The notes: a model not told the origin generated them from the sequence alone. A DNA stretch of 64,000 bases from Micromonospora sp. WMMD980 (GCF_029626035.1 NZ_JARUBE010000003.1:682001-746000), one strand, 5' to 3'; counted from the first letter of the stretch, positions 37,847-47,920 are shown. Numbers and translations: made by a program.

Positions 37847-39439
37847 TCACCCCTCGGCGCGGCCCCGGATCAGGCCGGCGGCCCGCCACGCCAGCGCCGT
37901 CACCGGGGCGCTGGTCCAGCCGGCCACCATCACCGGCAGCACCGAGGCGTCCACCACCCGCAGTGCGTTGACGCCGCGGACCCGCAGCTCCGGGTCGACC
38001 ACATGGTCGTCGTCAGCGCCCATCGCGCAGGTGCCGACCGCGTGGTAGCCGCAGTAGCCGCGCGCCACCGCCGCCTCGACGATCTCCTCGTCGGTGCGCG
38101 TCGCCGCGCCGGGCACCGTCTCCGCGTGGATCCGTTTGGCGATCGGCCCGGTGGCGAAGAACTCCCGCATCCGGCGGAACAGGTCCACCGCCACCCGCCG
38201 GTCGTGCTCGGTGGCGAGATAGTTCGCCACGATCGCCGGCGGGACGCGCGGGTCGGCGTCGGTGACGGCGAGGCTGCCCTCGCTGTCCGGCCGGGTCACC
38301 GTGCCCAGGCACATCACGCCCGGCTCGCGCTCCAGCTCCAGCGCCCGGCCCGGACGGGGCGGCGCGGCCGAGAACGGGGCCATCAGCAGGTGGCCGTCCG
38401 GGCGGTCCAGGTCCGGCCGGGACTTCACGTGGGCGGCCACGTCGAGCACCGGAAGCGCCAGCGGACCGCCGCGGGTGAGCAGCCAGCGCAGCGTCGCGCG
38501 GGCCTGCCCGAGCGGGCTGCCGAGCCGGGCGTTGTGGCCGCCCGGCTCGGCGAGCCGGTACTGCAACGCGATCGACCGGTGCTCCCGCAGGCCGGCGCCC
38601 ACCCGGGGGCGGTCGAGCAGCACCGGCACGCCGGCCGCGCGCAGCACGTCGGCCGGCCCGATGCCGGAGACCTGCAACAACTGCGGAGTGGCCAGCGCGC
38701 CGGCGGCGAGGATCACCTCACTGGCGGCCCGGTACTCGACCTCCCGGGCCTGGTGCGCCACCCGTACGCCGACCGCCCGGCCGCCCTCGACCAGCACCCG
38801 CAGCGCGAGCGCGCCGACCACGACGGTCAGGTTGGGCCGGCGGCGGGCCGGGTGCAGGAACGCGTCCGCGGCGCTGACCCGGCGCCCACGGTGGATGGTC
38901 GCGGTCGGATAGCCGATCCGCTCGTCGTCGTCGGCGTCCAGGTCGTCCACCGGCCGCCAGCCCAGCTCGGCGCCGGTGGCCACCATCTCCTCGGCCAGCG
39001 GGTCGGTGGCGGTGGTGACGGAGAGCCGCACCGGCCCGCCGACGCCCCGGTGCGGCCCGGGCCCCAGCGGGTGGTCCTCCAGCCGCTGGAACGCCGGCCG
39101 CACCGCCGACCAGCCCCAGCCCAGCGGCGCCAGCGCGTCCCAGTCCCGGGCCGCGCCACGGCTCCAGATCATGCCGTTGACCGAGGTCGAGCCGCCGATC
39201 ATCCGGCCGCGTTGCCAGGTCTCCCGCCGGTCCGGCCCGATCGTCGCCGGGTAGTGCCAGGCGGTGCGCGGATCGTCCATCAAGCGGGAGAAAGCCTTCG
39301 GCACCCGGACGAACGGGCTGCGGTCCCAGCCGCCGGCCTCCAGCAGCAGCACCCGGGTGTCCGGATCCTCGGTCAACCGCTCGGCCAGCACGCACCCCGC
39401 CGCCCCGGCGCCGACGATGACGTAGTCGAATTCCACCAC
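37847..39439 (-). CDS. GMC family oxidoreductase (choline dehydrogenase-like)
   Basis: FAD-dependent alcohol oxidase/dehydrogenase of 530 residues. ADP-binding YVIVGAGAAGCVLAERL is near residues 6-22, followed by RVLLLEAGG. GMC signature 1 region is RGRMIGGSTSVNGMIWSRG, and signature 2 is GALATPQLLQVSGIGPADVL. The catalytic His pair is in GYCGYHAVGTCAMG and SAPVTALAWRAAGLIRG. The start is one of two tandem GTG codons (39439 or 39436). No betaine aldehyde dehydrogenase or BetI neighbour is seen, so the substrate is open. Confidence 0.92.
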   Translation of the reverse strand: MVEFDYVIVGAGAAGCVLAERLTEDPDTRVLLLEAGGWDRSPFVRVPKAFSRLMDDPRTAWHYPATIGPDRRETWQRGRMIGGSTSVNGMIWSRGAARDWDALAPLGWGWSAVRPAFQRLEDHPLGPGPHRGVGGPVRLSVTTATDPLAEEMVATGAELGWRPVDDLDADDDERIGYPTATIHRGRRVSAADAFLHPARRRPNLTVVVGALALRVLVEGGRAVGVRVAHQAREVEYRAASEVILAAGALATPQLLQVSGIGPADVLRAAGVPVLLDRPRVGAGLREHRSIALQYRLAEPGGHNARLGSPLGQARATLRWLLTRGGPLALPVLDVAAHVKSRPDLDRPDGHLLMAPFSAAPPRPGRALELEREPGVMCLGTVTRPDSEGSLAVTDADPRVPPAIVANYLATEHDRRVAVDLFRRMREFFATGPIAKRIHAETVPGAATRTDEEIVEAAVARGYCGYHAVGTCAMGADDDHVVDPELRVRGVNALRVVDASVLPVMVAGWTSAPVTALAWRAAGLIRGRAEG

Positions 39440-39507
39440 TCAGGACCCCCACTCGCGAGAATCCTTCTGACAGTAGTTTCTCGATCACGCCGCGCATAGG
39501 GGGCCGG

Positions 39508-40001
39508 TCAGGCCGCCTTCGACAACGCCTCGAACTCGTCGTCGGTCAGCTCCACCTCGGCCGCCGCCACGTTCTCCTCCAGGTGCCCCACCGACGACGT
39601 AGCTGGTAGAGCGGAATCGCCTCCAGGCCCAGGTGACGCAGGCTCAGCTCGCACTGCTGGCGCAGGTATTCCGGGCGCCCCACCGGCCGCCAGTCACCCG
39701 GCCCGGAGCGGGTCAACCCGGCCTTCGTGGCGATGACCAGGTCGTCCGCGTACGGGTGCAGCGCCTCCTTGATCAGCATCTCGCTGACGAACGGCCCGTA
39801 CGAGTCGGCGGTGTCGACGAACGTGACCCCCAGTTCGTACGCCCGGCGCAGCACCCGCACCGCCTCGGCCGGGTCCTTCGGGTCGCCCCAGACACCGGGC
39901 CCGGTGAGCTGCATCGCCCCGTAGCCCAGGCGGTCGACCCGCAGGTCACCGCCGATCCGGTAGCTTCCCGACGCCTTGGCCGGCTGGGTGCTGGTGGCCA
40001 T
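39508..40001 (-). pseudogene. Aldo/keto reductase with internal deletion and frameshift
   Basis: The 5' part is a good aldo/keto reductase N-terminus ([94 protein letters not shown]). Directly after LYQL, at about 39602, the frame changes and the next sequence is the normal C-terminal end in another frame: [29 protein letters not shown], stop at 39508. About 130 residues of the barrel, including the catalytic Lys-His region, are missing. The start ATG 40001 still has a good AGGAGG site. Confidence 0.85.
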
Positions 40002-40071
40002 CACGGTCCTCCTGAGGTGGGTGGTCTTCGCCACCGGAGGACATTCCCCGAAACCCGGTGCCGAAGCCTGC

Positions 40072-42693
40072 TCAGCCGAGGTGCCGCAGCACCACCAGCG
40101 CCTGGTCGTCCTCGGAGCCGGCCAGGTCGTGCAGCAGCGCGTCCGCGATCGTCTCCACCGGCTCGTCGCGCACCGCGGCCAGCGACCGGTGCAGCGCCGC
40201 GACGCCCTCGTCGTACGGCCGGCCGCGCCGCTCCACCAGCCCGTCGGTGTAGGCCACCAGCACGTCCCCCGGGGAGAACGCGATCGTGGTGACCGTCATC
40301 GGCCGGTCCACCATGCCCAGCGGCAGGGCGTTCGCGGTCTGTACGGTGCGCGGCGGCCCACCGGCCGGCAGCACCACCGGGTGCGGGTGCCCGGCGCGGG
40401 CCACGTGTGCCGTGCGGGCCACCGGATCGACCACCACGACCAGGCAGGTGCCCAGGAAACCGACGCCCAGCAGCTCGGTGAGCCGGAGGAACACCTCCTG
40501 CAGCGGCACGCCCAACCGGATCAGCGTGTTCAGCATGGTGCGCAGCTGGGCCATGTCGGCGGCGGCCTCGACCTGGTGCCCCACCACGTCGCCGACCACC
40601 ACCGCCAACCGGTCGCCGTCCTGCCGGACCAAGTCGTACCAGTCGCCGCCCAGGTGCAGGCCGCTCATCGCCGGCCGGTAGCGGGTGGCCACCTCCACTC
40701 CGGGCGGCGCGGTCAGCGACGAGCTGCGCAGCCGGCCGGCCAGCCGGGTCACCAGGTTGTGTTCGGCGGCGGCCAGCCGGACCCGCTCCAGCGTCTGCTC
40801 GCACAGGTCGGCGACGGTGTCCAGCAGCGCCAGGTCGGTGTCGCGCAACGGGCGCTCCCGGCGCCAGCCGAAGCCCAGCGCGGCGATCGGGCGGTGCCCG
40901 GCGCCGAACAGCGGCAGGGCCACGGTGGTCACCAGACCGTGCGCGCCGACCGGGTCGGGCAGGCCGGGAAACCGGGCGGCGAAGTCGGCGCGGTCGCGCA
41001 GCACCAGGCGTTCCCCGTCGCGCAAGGCGCGCACGATCGGCCGCGGGTCGTCGACGGCCAGGTCGCGGAACGTGGCGGACAGGGTGCCCGGCACGTCGTC
41101 GTGGTGCCAGAGCCGGACCCGGCGACCCTCGGCGCGCATGGCCAGGCCGGGTAGCTCGGCGCCGAGCGCGGTGGTGGCGGCGTCCAGGATCACCTCGATC
41201 GCCTCGGCGGTCGAGCGCGTCACGCTCAGCCGGGCCGCGAACCCGGCCATCGCCTGCGCCGAGCCGGTCAGCTCGGCCCGCTGCAACGCCTGGCTGCACA
41301 GCGCGGTCACCGCGTCGAGCAGGTTGCGCAGCGCCTCGTCGTCGGCGACCGGGTCGGCCCAGCGCACCTCCAGGGCGCCGAGCGTGCCGCCGTCGCCGTA
41401 GCGCAGCGGCAGGCAGAGACCCGTGGTCCGGCCGTCGGCGTCGGCCAGCGGCAGCACCACGTTGTCACGTACCGCCCGGGCCAGCGGGACGTCGGCGTCG
41501 ACCGGCAGCGGCCCGGCCGCGACGTCCCCGGCCACGTCCAGCACCGTGCGGCCGGGCGACGCGACGGCCACCCGCAGCGCGGTCGCGTCCACCACGGCCG
41601 GGACGACAGTGGCCAGCACCTCGACGATGGCGTCCCGGCCCCGCGCCGAGCTGAGCGCCCCGGCCAACCGGGCCAGCGCCTCCGCCCGGCGCAGCGCCCG
41701 CTCCGACAGCGCCCGGAACAACCGCAGCTCGGCGCGGTCGGCGGCCCGGCGGTGCTCCGCGCGGGCGACCGCCAGGCCGGCGCCGATCTGCCCGGCCAGC
41801 AGCTCGACGAACGCCCGGTGGTCGGCGTCGACCGGACGGTGCGGGTCCAGCGCGGCGACCAGGACCCCGGCCGGCGCGGCGGCGCCGGGGTCGGGCACCG
41901 GCAGCACCGCGACCACCGGGGCGGCCGGCCGGTCGTCGGGCGGGGGCACCAGCCGGGGCGCGCCGTCCGCCAGCACCTCGGCCAGCGGCCACCCGTCGGC
42001 CGGGCCGGGCAGGGCCTCGACCCCGTCCGCGGCGACCAGCCGTGGCCCGGCCGGCGTGGCGAGGTGGAGCTGGACGAACGGCACCGGGGCGGCGCCGGCC
42101 AGCGTCTTGACCGCCCGCCGGGCCACCTCCTCGGGGTCGCCGGGCTCGGCCAGCGCCGCGCCCAGCGCGGCGAGCAGCCGCAACCGGCGTGCGCCGACCA
42201 CCCGCGCGGTGGTCTCCGCGCCGACCGTGAGCACGCCCGCCGGACAGCCCGACTCGTCGGTCACCGGGCTGTGCGTGAAGGTGAACCAACGGCCCTCGCC
42301 CGCCTCCTCGGGCGCGCCCCGCACCGGCACGTCCCGGCTGTCCGTGGCGCCCTGGCCCGCGCGCACCCCGGCCAGCAGGGGGGCCAGTGCGGCCCAGTCG
42401 CCCGGCCACACCTCGGCGCCCGGGCGGCCCGGCGCGGCGTACCGGCCGGGGCCGAGCAGCCGACGGTACGCGTCGTTGGGCAGCGCGACCGACCCGTCAC
42501 CCCACCACAGCACGCTCGGGGCGGGGGAGTGCAGGCAGAGCGCCAGCGCGGTGCGCAGGCTCTGCGGCCAGCCCTCGATCGGACCGAGTGGCGTGCCCGA
42601 CCAGTCACGTGCGGTGACCAGCGCGCCCGCGTCCCCGCCGGTGGCGGTGACGGTGTCCGGCCACCGGACGCCGTCGGGCGGGAGGGTGCTCAC
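40072..42693 (-). CDS. Multi-GAF sensor SpoIIE/PP2C-type serine phosphatase
   Basis: 873 residues of cytoplasmic sensor-phosphatase. Order: a PAS-like domain at 30-160 ([45 protein letters not shown]), then three GAF-like domains at about 170-320, 340-480 and 495-640, then the PP2C-SpoIIE catalytic domain at 660-873 ([63 protein letters not shown]). Such proteins dephosphorylate anti-anti-sigma factors in partner-switching stress pathways. No anti-sigma genes adjoin. GTG start preceded by GGAGGTCCC. Confidence 0.92.
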   Translation of the reverse strand: MSTLPPDGVRWPDTVTATGGDAGALVTARDWSGTPLGPIEGWPQSLRTALALCLHSPAPSVLWWGDGSVALPNDAYRRLLGPGRYAAPGRPGAEVWPGDWAALAPLLAGVRAGQGATDSRDVPVRGAPEEAGEGRWFTFTHSPVTDESGCPAGVLTVGAETTARVVGARRLRLLAALGAALAEPGDPEEVARRAVKTLAGAAPVPFVQLHLATPAGPRLVAADGVEALPGPADGWPLAEVLADGAPRLVPPPDDRPAAPVVAVLPVPDPGAAAPAGVLVAALDPHRPVDADHRAFVELLAGQIGAGLAVARAEHRRAADRAELRLFRALSERALRRAEALARLAGALSSARGRDAIVEVLATVVPAVVDATALRVAVASPGRTVLDVAGDVAAGPLPVDADVPLARAVRDNVVLPLADADGRTTGLCLPLRYGDGGTLGALEVRWADPVADDEALRNLLDAVTALCSQALQRAELTGSAQAMAGFAARLSVTRSTAEAIEVILDAATTALGAELPGLAMRAEGRRVRLWHHDDVPGTLSATFRDLAVDDPRPIVRALRDGERLVLRDRADFAARFPGLPDPVGAHGLVTTVALPLFGAGHRPIAALGFGWRRERPLRDTDLALLDTVADLCEQTLERVRLAAAEHNLVTRLAGRLRSSSLTAPPGVEVATRYRPAMSGLHLGGDWYDLVRQDGDRLAVVVGDVVGHQVEAAADMAQLRTMLNTLIRLGVPLQEVFLRLTELLGVGFLGTCLVVVVDPVARTAHVARAGHPHPVVLPAGGPPRTVQTANALPLGMVDRPMTVTTIAFSPGDVLVAYTDGLVERRGRPYDEGVAALHRSLAAVRDEPVETIADALLHDLAGSEDDQALVVLRHLG

Positions 42694-42906
42694 CCGGGAC
42701 CTCCGCGGGGCGTGGGCTCGGCAGTACCGGAAACGTACCAGCGGCCGGTGACGCCGGACGATCGTCGATCCGGTTCGGACCGGGCGGCGGACGAACGGCC
42801 CGGCGCGGCGGCAACCGGGCGGCCGGGCCGGTCACTTCCCGGGAGCGCCCCCGGCGGCCGGGACCACCGTGCGAGGCTGGGTGGGACGCCGTCGCAGGAG
42901 GTGCGC

Positions 42907-43272
42907 ATGGGCGCGACGCCCCGGCTCGACTTCGCGCTGGACACCTACGAGTGCATCGTGCTCTATCCCGGGCCGTCCGGCCGGGCCCTGCCCGAGGAGA
43001 CCGTGCAGCGGTTGCAGTCCGAGCACCTGCGGCACATGCAGGCGTTGCAGCGACGCGGCATCGTGCTGGTCGACGGCTCGGTCGACGGACCGGCCCGCGA
43101 ACCCGATCCGCCGATCGGGTTCGGTCTGGCCCGGACCGGTTCGGTGGACGACGTGCGCAGCGTCATGGAGGCCGACCCGGCGGTGCAGGCCGGGCTCTAC
43201 CGGGTCGAGGTGCTGACCTTCCTCTGCCCGGCCGGGTCGCTGGAGTTCCCGCTGGTCAAGACCGAGAGCTGA
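42907..43272 (+). CDS. YCII-like domain protein
   Basis: 121 residues of ferredoxin-like alpha/beta fold: YECIVLYPGPSGRALPEETVQRLQSEHLRHMQALQRRGIVLVDGSVDG, IGFGLARTGSVDDVRSVMEADPAVQAGLYRVEVLTFLCP. The His in EHLRHM and the Asp in EADP fit the putative active pair of YCII proteins. The role of the family is poorly known. ATG with AGGAGG 6 nt upstream. It is divergent from the SpoIIE-type gene, with a 213-bp gap. Confidence 0.75.
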   Translation: MGATPRLDFALDTYECIVLYPGPSGRALPEETVQRLQSEHLRHMQALQRRGIVLVDGSVDGPAREPDPPIGFGLARTGSVDDVRSVMEADPAVQAGLYRVEVLTFLCPAGSLEFPLVKTES

Positions 43273-43577
43273 GGCGCCGTCGGGCGACCGACCGCGGGTG
43301 CGTGCCGGCGGTGCCACGGTCCGGCGTCGCAGCCGCCCAGCCCGTCCGGCGCCGCTTCCCCGCGCCGCCCCGGCCCCGCCCGCGGGAGCACCCCGTCGAC
43401 CGGTGACGGCGGGCGGTACGATTTCCGCCGCGCGGTCGCCGATGCCCGCCACACACGACGTTCCGGTGCGGTACGCCTACCGCCCGCCCGCGCGGGTTCT
43501 TCGCGCGTCGTTGGACAACTGTTCCGCAGTCCGCAAGGGGTCGGCCGGCAGGTCGATCCGGAGGAGAGACTAGCCTG
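43273..43577. other. 305-bp intergenic region upstream of pyk
   Basis: No gene seen. It probably holds the pyk promoter: TTGGAC at 43512-43517 is a possible -35, and TACGAT at 43417-43422 resembles an actinobacterial -10 further upstream. GGAGGAGAG before the ATG is the ribosome-binding site. No convincing operator. Confidence 0.4.
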
Positions 43578-45026
43578 ATGGGCGTGACACGCCGCGCGAA
43601 GATCGTCTGCACTCTCGGCCCCGCCACCTCGTCCCCGGAGCGCATCCGGGGGCTCGTCGAGGCCGGCATGAACGTGGCGAGGCTCAACTTCAGCCACGGC
43701 AGTCACGACGACCACGAGTCGGTCTGCCGCATGGTCCGCGAGGCGGCGGAGGCGGCCGGGCAGCCGGTCGCGGTCCTCGCCGACCTCCAGGGCCCCAAGA
43801 TCCGGCTCGGCCGTTTCGCCGACGGGCCGCACGAGTGGCGCACCGGCGACTCCGTGGTGATCACCAGTGACGAGATCGTCGGCACCAAGGAGCGGGTCTC
43901 CTGCACCTACCGCAAGCTGCCGCAGGAGGTGAAGCCGGGCGACCGGCTGCTGATCGACGACGGCCGGGTGGCGGTCGAGGTCAGCGACGTCACCGGCAAC
44001 GACATCCGCTGCCTGGTCACCGAGGGCGGCCCGGTCTCCAACAACAAGGGCGTCTCGCTGCCGAACGTGGCGGTCAGCGTCCCGGCCATGTCCGACAAGG
44101 ACGCGGAGGACCTGCGCTTCGCCCTCGGCCTCGGCGTCGACCTGGTCGCGCTCTCCTTCGTCCGCTCGCCGGACGACATCAAGCTGGTCCACTCGATCAT
44201 GGACGAGGAGGGCGTGCGCCGCCCGGTGCTCGCCAAGGTCGAGAAGCCGGAGGCGGTCGACCACCTGGAGGCGATCGTGCTCGCCTTCGACGGCGTCATG
44301 GTCGCCCGCGGCGACCTCGGCGTGGAGCTGCCGCTCGACCAGGTCCCGCTGGTGCAGAAGCGCGCCGTGCAGCTCTGCCGGGAGAACGCCAAGCCGGTCA
44401 TCGTGGCCACCCAGATGCTCGACTCCATGATCGAGAACTCCCGCCCGACCCGCGCGGAGGCCTCCGACGTGGCCAACGCGGTGCTCGACGGCGCGGACGC
44501 GGTGATGCTCTCCGGCGAGACCAGCGTCGGCAAGTACCCGGTGCTCACCGTCAGCACCATGGCCAAGATCGTCACCACCACCGAGGCCGGCTCGATCGCC
44601 GTGCCCCGGCTCCAGCACGACCCGCGTACGCACGGCGGCGCGCTCACCGTCGCCGCGTCCTCGATCGCCCGTGCCATCGGCGCCAAGGCCATGGTGGCGT
44701 TCTCGCAGACCGGCGACACCGTCAAGCGCCTCAGCCGGCTGCACTGCGACCTGCCGCTGCTGGCCTTCACGCCGGTGCCGGAGGTGCGCAACCAGCTCGC
44801 GCTCTGCTGGGGCGTGGAGACGTTCCTGATGCCGTTCGTCCAGCACACCGACGACATGTTCCGCCAGGTCGACCAGGCGCTGCTGGGCCTCAACCGGGCC
44901 AACCCGGGCGACTACGTGGTGATCGTGGCCGGCAGCCCGCCCGGCACCCCCGGCTCCACCAACACGCTGCGCGTGCACCAGCTCGGTTCGCTGGTCGACG
45001 CGGCGGCGGCCCGGGCGCTTCAGTGA
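43578..45026 (+). CDS. pyk: Pyruvate kinase
   Basis: Transfers phosphate from phosphoenolpyruvate to ADP, the last step of glycolysis. 482 residues, a bacterial homotetrameric type. Motifs: RRAKIVCTLGPATSSPERI, MNVARLNFSHGSHDDH, VAVLADLQGPKIR, and the catalytic/metal segment LAKVEKPEAVDHLEAIVLAFDGVMVARGDLGVELP with its Lys and Glu. Also KPVIVATQMLDSMI, then the C-terminal domain with VAFSQTGDTVKRLSRLH. ATG with GGAGGAGAG upstream. It is followed 43 bp later by tesB, the same pair as pykA-tesB1 in M. tuberculosis. Confidence 0.97.
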   Translation: MGVTRRAKIVCTLGPATSSPERIRGLVEAGMNVARLNFSHGSHDDHESVCRMVREAAEAAGQPVAVLADLQGPKIRLGRFADGPHEWRTGDSVVITSDEIVGTKERVSCTYRKLPQEVKPGDRLLIDDGRVAVEVSDVTGNDIRCLVTEGGPVSNNKGVSLPNVAVSVPAMSDKDAEDLRFALGLGVDLVALSFVRSPDDIKLVHSIMDEEGVRRPVLAKVEKPEAVDHLEAIVLAFDGVMVARGDLGVELPLDQVPLVQKRAVQLCRENAKPVIVATQMLDSMIENSRPTRAEASDVANAVLDGADAVMLSGETSVGKYPVLTVSTMAKIVTTTEAGSIAVPRLQHDPRTHGGALTVAASSIARAIGAKAMVAFSQTGDTVKRLSRLHCDLPLLAFTPVPEVRNQLALCWGVETFLMPFVQHTDDMFRQVDQALLGLNRANPGDYVVIVAGSPPGTPGSTNTLRVHQLGSLVDAAAARALQ

Positions 45027-45069
45027 GCCGCTCCGGCGGCCCGGGCGACGTCGACCGGGGGGCAGCACA

Positions 45070-45954
45070 GTGAGTGACGCTCCGGTGGCGACCGGGCAGG
45101 CGGCGGTCGACCAGCTCCTGGAGGTGCTCGACCTCGCGCAGACCGGCGAGATGGCCTTCCGCGGGATGAGCCCGCCGGTCGGTCCGCAGCGGGTCTACGG
45201 CGGTCAGGTCGCCGGCCAGGCGTTGGTGGCCGCCGGCCGCACGGTCGACCCGGAGCGCGCGGTGCACTCGCTGCACGGCTACTTCGTGCGGCCCGGCGAC
45301 CCGGCCGAGCCGATCGCATACCAGGTGGAGAACGTCCGCGACGGCCGCTCCTTCTCGGTGCGCCGCTCGGTGGCGTTGCAGCACGACAAGCCGATCTTCT
45401 TCATGTCGGCGTCGTTCCAGCGGCGGGAGGAGGGGCTGGACCACCACGCTCCGCTCCCGCCCGACGTGCCCGGCCCGGACGACGTGCCGACCATGGCGGA
45501 CCGGCTCGCCCGCTATCCGGAGCGGCTCGGCATCTGGGGGCAGATCCCGCGCCCCATCGACGTCCGCTACGTCGGCGAGCCCGGCTGGGTGCGCCCCGGC
45601 GACCGCCCGGCCGAGCCGCACCAGCGGGTCTGGATGCGCATCGACGGCAAGCTGCCCGACGACCCGCTGTTGCACGCCTGCGCGCTGACGTACGCCTCCG
45701 ACCTGACGCTGCTCGACTCGGTGCTGTCGGTCCACGGCGAGGTGTGGGGGCCGGGCGGCGTGGTCGGCGCGAGCCTCGACCACGCGCTCTGGTTCCACAG
45801 GTCCTTCCGGGCCGACGAGTGGTTCCTCTACGACTGCTGGAGCCCGTCCGCGTCGGGTGCCCGGGGCCTGGCCACCGGTCGGATGTTCACCACCGACGGC
45901 CGGCACATCGCCAGCGCCGTGCAGGAGGGCCTGCTGCGCCGGGTCGGCGAGTAG
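45070..45954 (+). CDS. tesB: Acyl-CoA thioesterase II
   Basis: Hydrolyses medium and long acyl-CoA to free fatty acid and CoA. 294 residues, double hot-dog fold: first repeat VYGGQVAGQALVAAGRTVDPERAVHSLHGYFVRPGDPAEPIAYQVENVRDGRSFSVRRSVALQ, second repeat HQRVWMRIDGKLPDDPLLHACALTYASDLTLLDSVL, ending ASLDHALWFHRSFRADEWFLYDCWSPSASGARGLATGRMF. The catalytic Asp/Thr/Gln residues expected in the second repeat are present (SDLTLL). GTG start; probably cotranscribed with pyk. Confidence 0.94.
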   Translation: MSDAPVATGQAAVDQLLEVLDLAQTGEMAFRGMSPPVGPQRVYGGQVAGQALVAAGRTVDPERAVHSLHGYFVRPGDPAEPIAYQVENVRDGRSFSVRRSVALQHDKPIFFMSASFQRREEGLDHHAPLPPDVPGPDDVPTMADRLARYPERLGIWGQIPRPIDVRYVGEPGWVRPGDRPAEPHQRVWMRIDGKLPDDPLLHACALTYASDLTLLDSVLSVHGEVWGPGGVVGASLDHALWFHRSFRADEWFLYDCWSPSASGARGLATGRMFTTDGRHIASAVQEGLLRRVGE

Positions 45955-46025
45955 GCGGCCAACCGTGACCGTTCGGCCGAGGGGCGGGAGTCCGGGCGGC
46001 TGAACAGGCGACTAACCTTGCCGGC

Positions 46026-46496
46026 ATGCGCCTATCCGCCCGGGTCGACTACGCCCTCCGCGCGGCCGCCGAGCTCGCCTCGGTCGCCGAGGGCACGACC
46101 TCCGGGCGGAGCCGGCCGGTGACCGCCGAGCAGATCGCCCGCGCGCAGGACATCCCGCCCAAGTTCCTCGAGAGCATCCTGCTCCAGTTGCGCCGGGGCG
46201 GCATCGTGCACGCCCAGCGTGGTCCCGAGGGGGGCTACTGGTTGGCCCGTCCGGCCGCCGAGATCTCCCTGGCCGATGTGATCCGGGTGATCGACGGGCC
46301 GCTCGCGCACGTGCGCGGCCAGCGGCCCGAGCAGCTCGGCTACCAGGGTGCGGCCCGCGCGTTGCAGGACGTGTGGATCGCGCTGCGGGCCAGTGAGCGG
46401 GAGATCCTGGAGCTGGTCACCATCGCCGACGTGGCTGGCGGCACGCTGCCCGGCCGGGTCAACGAGTTGGCCGCCGACCCGCGCGCCTGGACCTGA
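46026..46496 (+). CDS. Rrf2 family transcriptional regulator
   Basis: 156 residues. The N-terminal winged helix of Rrf2 proteins is clear: MRLSARVDYALRAAAELASV, then VTAEQIARAQDIPPKFLESILLQLRRGGIVHAQRGPEGGYWLARPAAEISLADVIRVIDGPL. There are no cysteines, so it cannot hold an Fe-S cluster like IscR or NsrR. It is closer to CymR-type regulators of sulfur metabolism. A TAACCT -10 at 46013-46018 lies 8 nt before the ATG, so the message may be leaderless. The next gene is a TauE/SafE permease, a plausible target given the known link of cysteine-free Rrf2 proteins with sulfur assimilation. Confidence 0.9.
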   Translation: MRLSARVDYALRAAAELASVAEGTTSGRSRPVTAEQIARAQDIPPKFLESILLQLRRGGIVHAQRGPEGGYWLARPAAEISLADVIRVIDGPLAHVRGQRPEQLGYQGAARALQDVWIALRASEREILELVTIADVAGGTLPGRVNELAADPRAWT

Positions 46497-46624
46497 CCGA
46501 CGTTCCCCGCCCGACCGCCGTCCGGCGTGTCCCACCAACCGGATGGGGGACTTGACCGGGGACGGTCCCGTGCCGCATTGTCGACCAAGTTGATAGGAGA
46601 TGCCGAAAAGTCTAGGGGGCGCTC

Positions 46625-47707
46625 GTGCGCAAGCTGCTGGTTCTCGCCCTCGTCGGGCTCCTGGCGCAACTGGTCGACGGCGCGCTCGGCATGGCGTACG
46701 GGCTGACCTCGTCGACCCTGCTGCTCGTCGCCGGGGTCGCGCCGGCCGCCGCCTCCGCCTCCGTGCACCTCGCCGAGATCGGCACCACGCTCGCCGCCGG
46801 GGTGTCGCACTGGCGCTTCGGCAACGTCGACTGGAAGGTCGTCGGCCGGATCGCGCTGCCGGGCGCGGTCGGCGCGTTCGTGGGCGCCACGTTCCTCAGC
46901 TCCATCTCCACCGAGTCGGCCGCGCCCTGGATGGCCGCCATCCTGTTCACCCTCGGCGCGTACCTGCTGATCCGCTTCTCCCGCCCGCTGCGCGCCAACC
47001 GGGCCGCCGGCCGGCTACGCAGTCGCTTCCTCGCCCCGCTCGGCCTGGTCGCCGGCTTCGTCGACGCCACCGGCGGCGGTGGCTGGGGCCCGGTCGCCAC
47101 CCCGGCCCTGCTGGTCTCCGGCCGGATGGAGCCGCGCAAGGTGATCGGCTCGGTGGACACCTCCGAGTTCGTGGTGGCCGGCGCGGCGAGCGTCGGTTTC
47201 CTGATCGGTCTCGGCTCGGAGGGCTTCCTGCTGCCCACCGTGGCCGCGCTCCTGGTCGGCGGCCTGATCGCCGCGCCGATCGCGGCCTGGCTGGTCCGCA
47301 TCGTGCCGGCCCAGGTGCTCGGCGCCGTCATCGGCGGCGTGATCGTGCTGACCAACGCCCGCACCCTGCTGCGCGCCGGCGAGCTGGGCGGCCCGGCGCC
47401 GGCCCTGGTCTACGCCGTGCTCGCCGCCGGCTGGGTGGCCGCCGTGACGCTGGCGGTGCGGGCCCTGCTCCGGGCGCGCCGGGCCCGCGCCACGGTCGAC
47501 GCCGCCCTCGCCTCGTCCGGCGCCGCCGCGTCCGGCGCGACTGCGTCCGGCGCCGCCGTGTCCGGCGCGACTGCGTCCGGTGCCGTTCCGTCCGGCGCGG
47601 CTGTTCCGGCCGCCGCCGGCGCCACCGCTCCGGCCGCCGCCGGCGCGGCTGTTCCCTTCGCCGAGGCCGAGGAGCCCCGGCGGTTCGCCGCCGCCGTCGA
47701 GGGCTGA
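46625..47707 (+). CDS. Sulfite exporter TauE/SafE family permease
   Basis: 360 residues. The first 275 contain about eight hydrophobic segments with the internal duplication typical of TauE/SafE: DGALGMAYGLTSSTLLLVAGVAPAAASASVHLAEIGTTLAAGVSHWRFGNVDWKVVGRIALPGAVGAFVGA, and later FVDATGGGGWGPVATPALLVSGRMEPRKVIGSVDTSEF. The family moves sulfite, sulfoacetate or other organosulfur anions. The last 75 residues are a low-complexity SGAA/SGAT repeat followed by an acidic end, not part of the family. GTG start with AGGGGG upstream. It probably works with the Rrf2 regulator just before it. Confidence 0.88.
   Translation: MRKLLVLALVGLLAQLVDGALGMAYGLTSSTLLLVAGVAPAAASASVHLAEIGTTLAAGVSHWRFGNVDWKVVGRIALPGAVGAFVGATFLSSISTESAAPWMAAILFTLGAYLLIRFSRPLRANRAAGRLRSRFLAPLGLVAGFVDATGGGGWGPVATPALLVSGRMEPRKVIGSVDTSEFVVAGAASVGFLIGLGSEGFLLPTVAALLVGGLIAAPIAAWLVRIVPAQVLGAVIGGVIVLTNARTLLRAGELGGPAPALVYAVLAAGWVAAVTLAVRALLRARRARATVDAALASSGAAASGATASGAAVSGATASGAVPSGAAVPAAAGATAPAAAGAAVPFAEAEEPRRFAAAVEG
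47515..47660 (+). repeat. Short tandem coding repeats in the TauE gene tail
   Basis: Repeats of TCCGGCGCC/TCCGGCGCGACTGCG encode alternating SGAAA/SGATA units. A block of about 28 bp (TCCGGCGCGACTGCGTCCGG and onward) occurs twice at roughly 47535 and 47568, then VPAAAGATAPAAAG units follow. Such tracts are prone to slippage. Confidence 0.6.
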
Positions 47708-47840
47708 ACTCCACCGCCGACGGGCCGCCCCGGTCCGGTCACCCGCCGCCCGGTCACGCCGCCGGTACCTACGACACGCCAGCCTGACTGCGTTTCCGTT
47801 GCTCGGCGTGTCGCGCCTCGGCGGACAACTCCTTTCGACT

Positions 47841-47920
47841 GGTATGCCTCACAGGCATATTTATGACTGTGAGGCATACCGCTTCTGAGCGACTTCTTTT
47901 CCCGCGTGGTTACCCACGGT
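47841..47920 (-). repeat. Dispersed about 75-bp element, copy B
   Basis: The 434-bp gap 47708-48141 has no gene. It contains a perfect 14-bp inverted repeat GGTATGCCTCACAG / CTGTGAGGCATACC (47841-47854 and 47867-47880) around an AT-rich loop, then TTTTCCCGCG and GGTTACCCACGG. Read on the minus strand this matches copy A at 27287. The remainder (47921-48141) holds the promoter region of the lyase gene with no clear signal. Confidence 0.65.
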
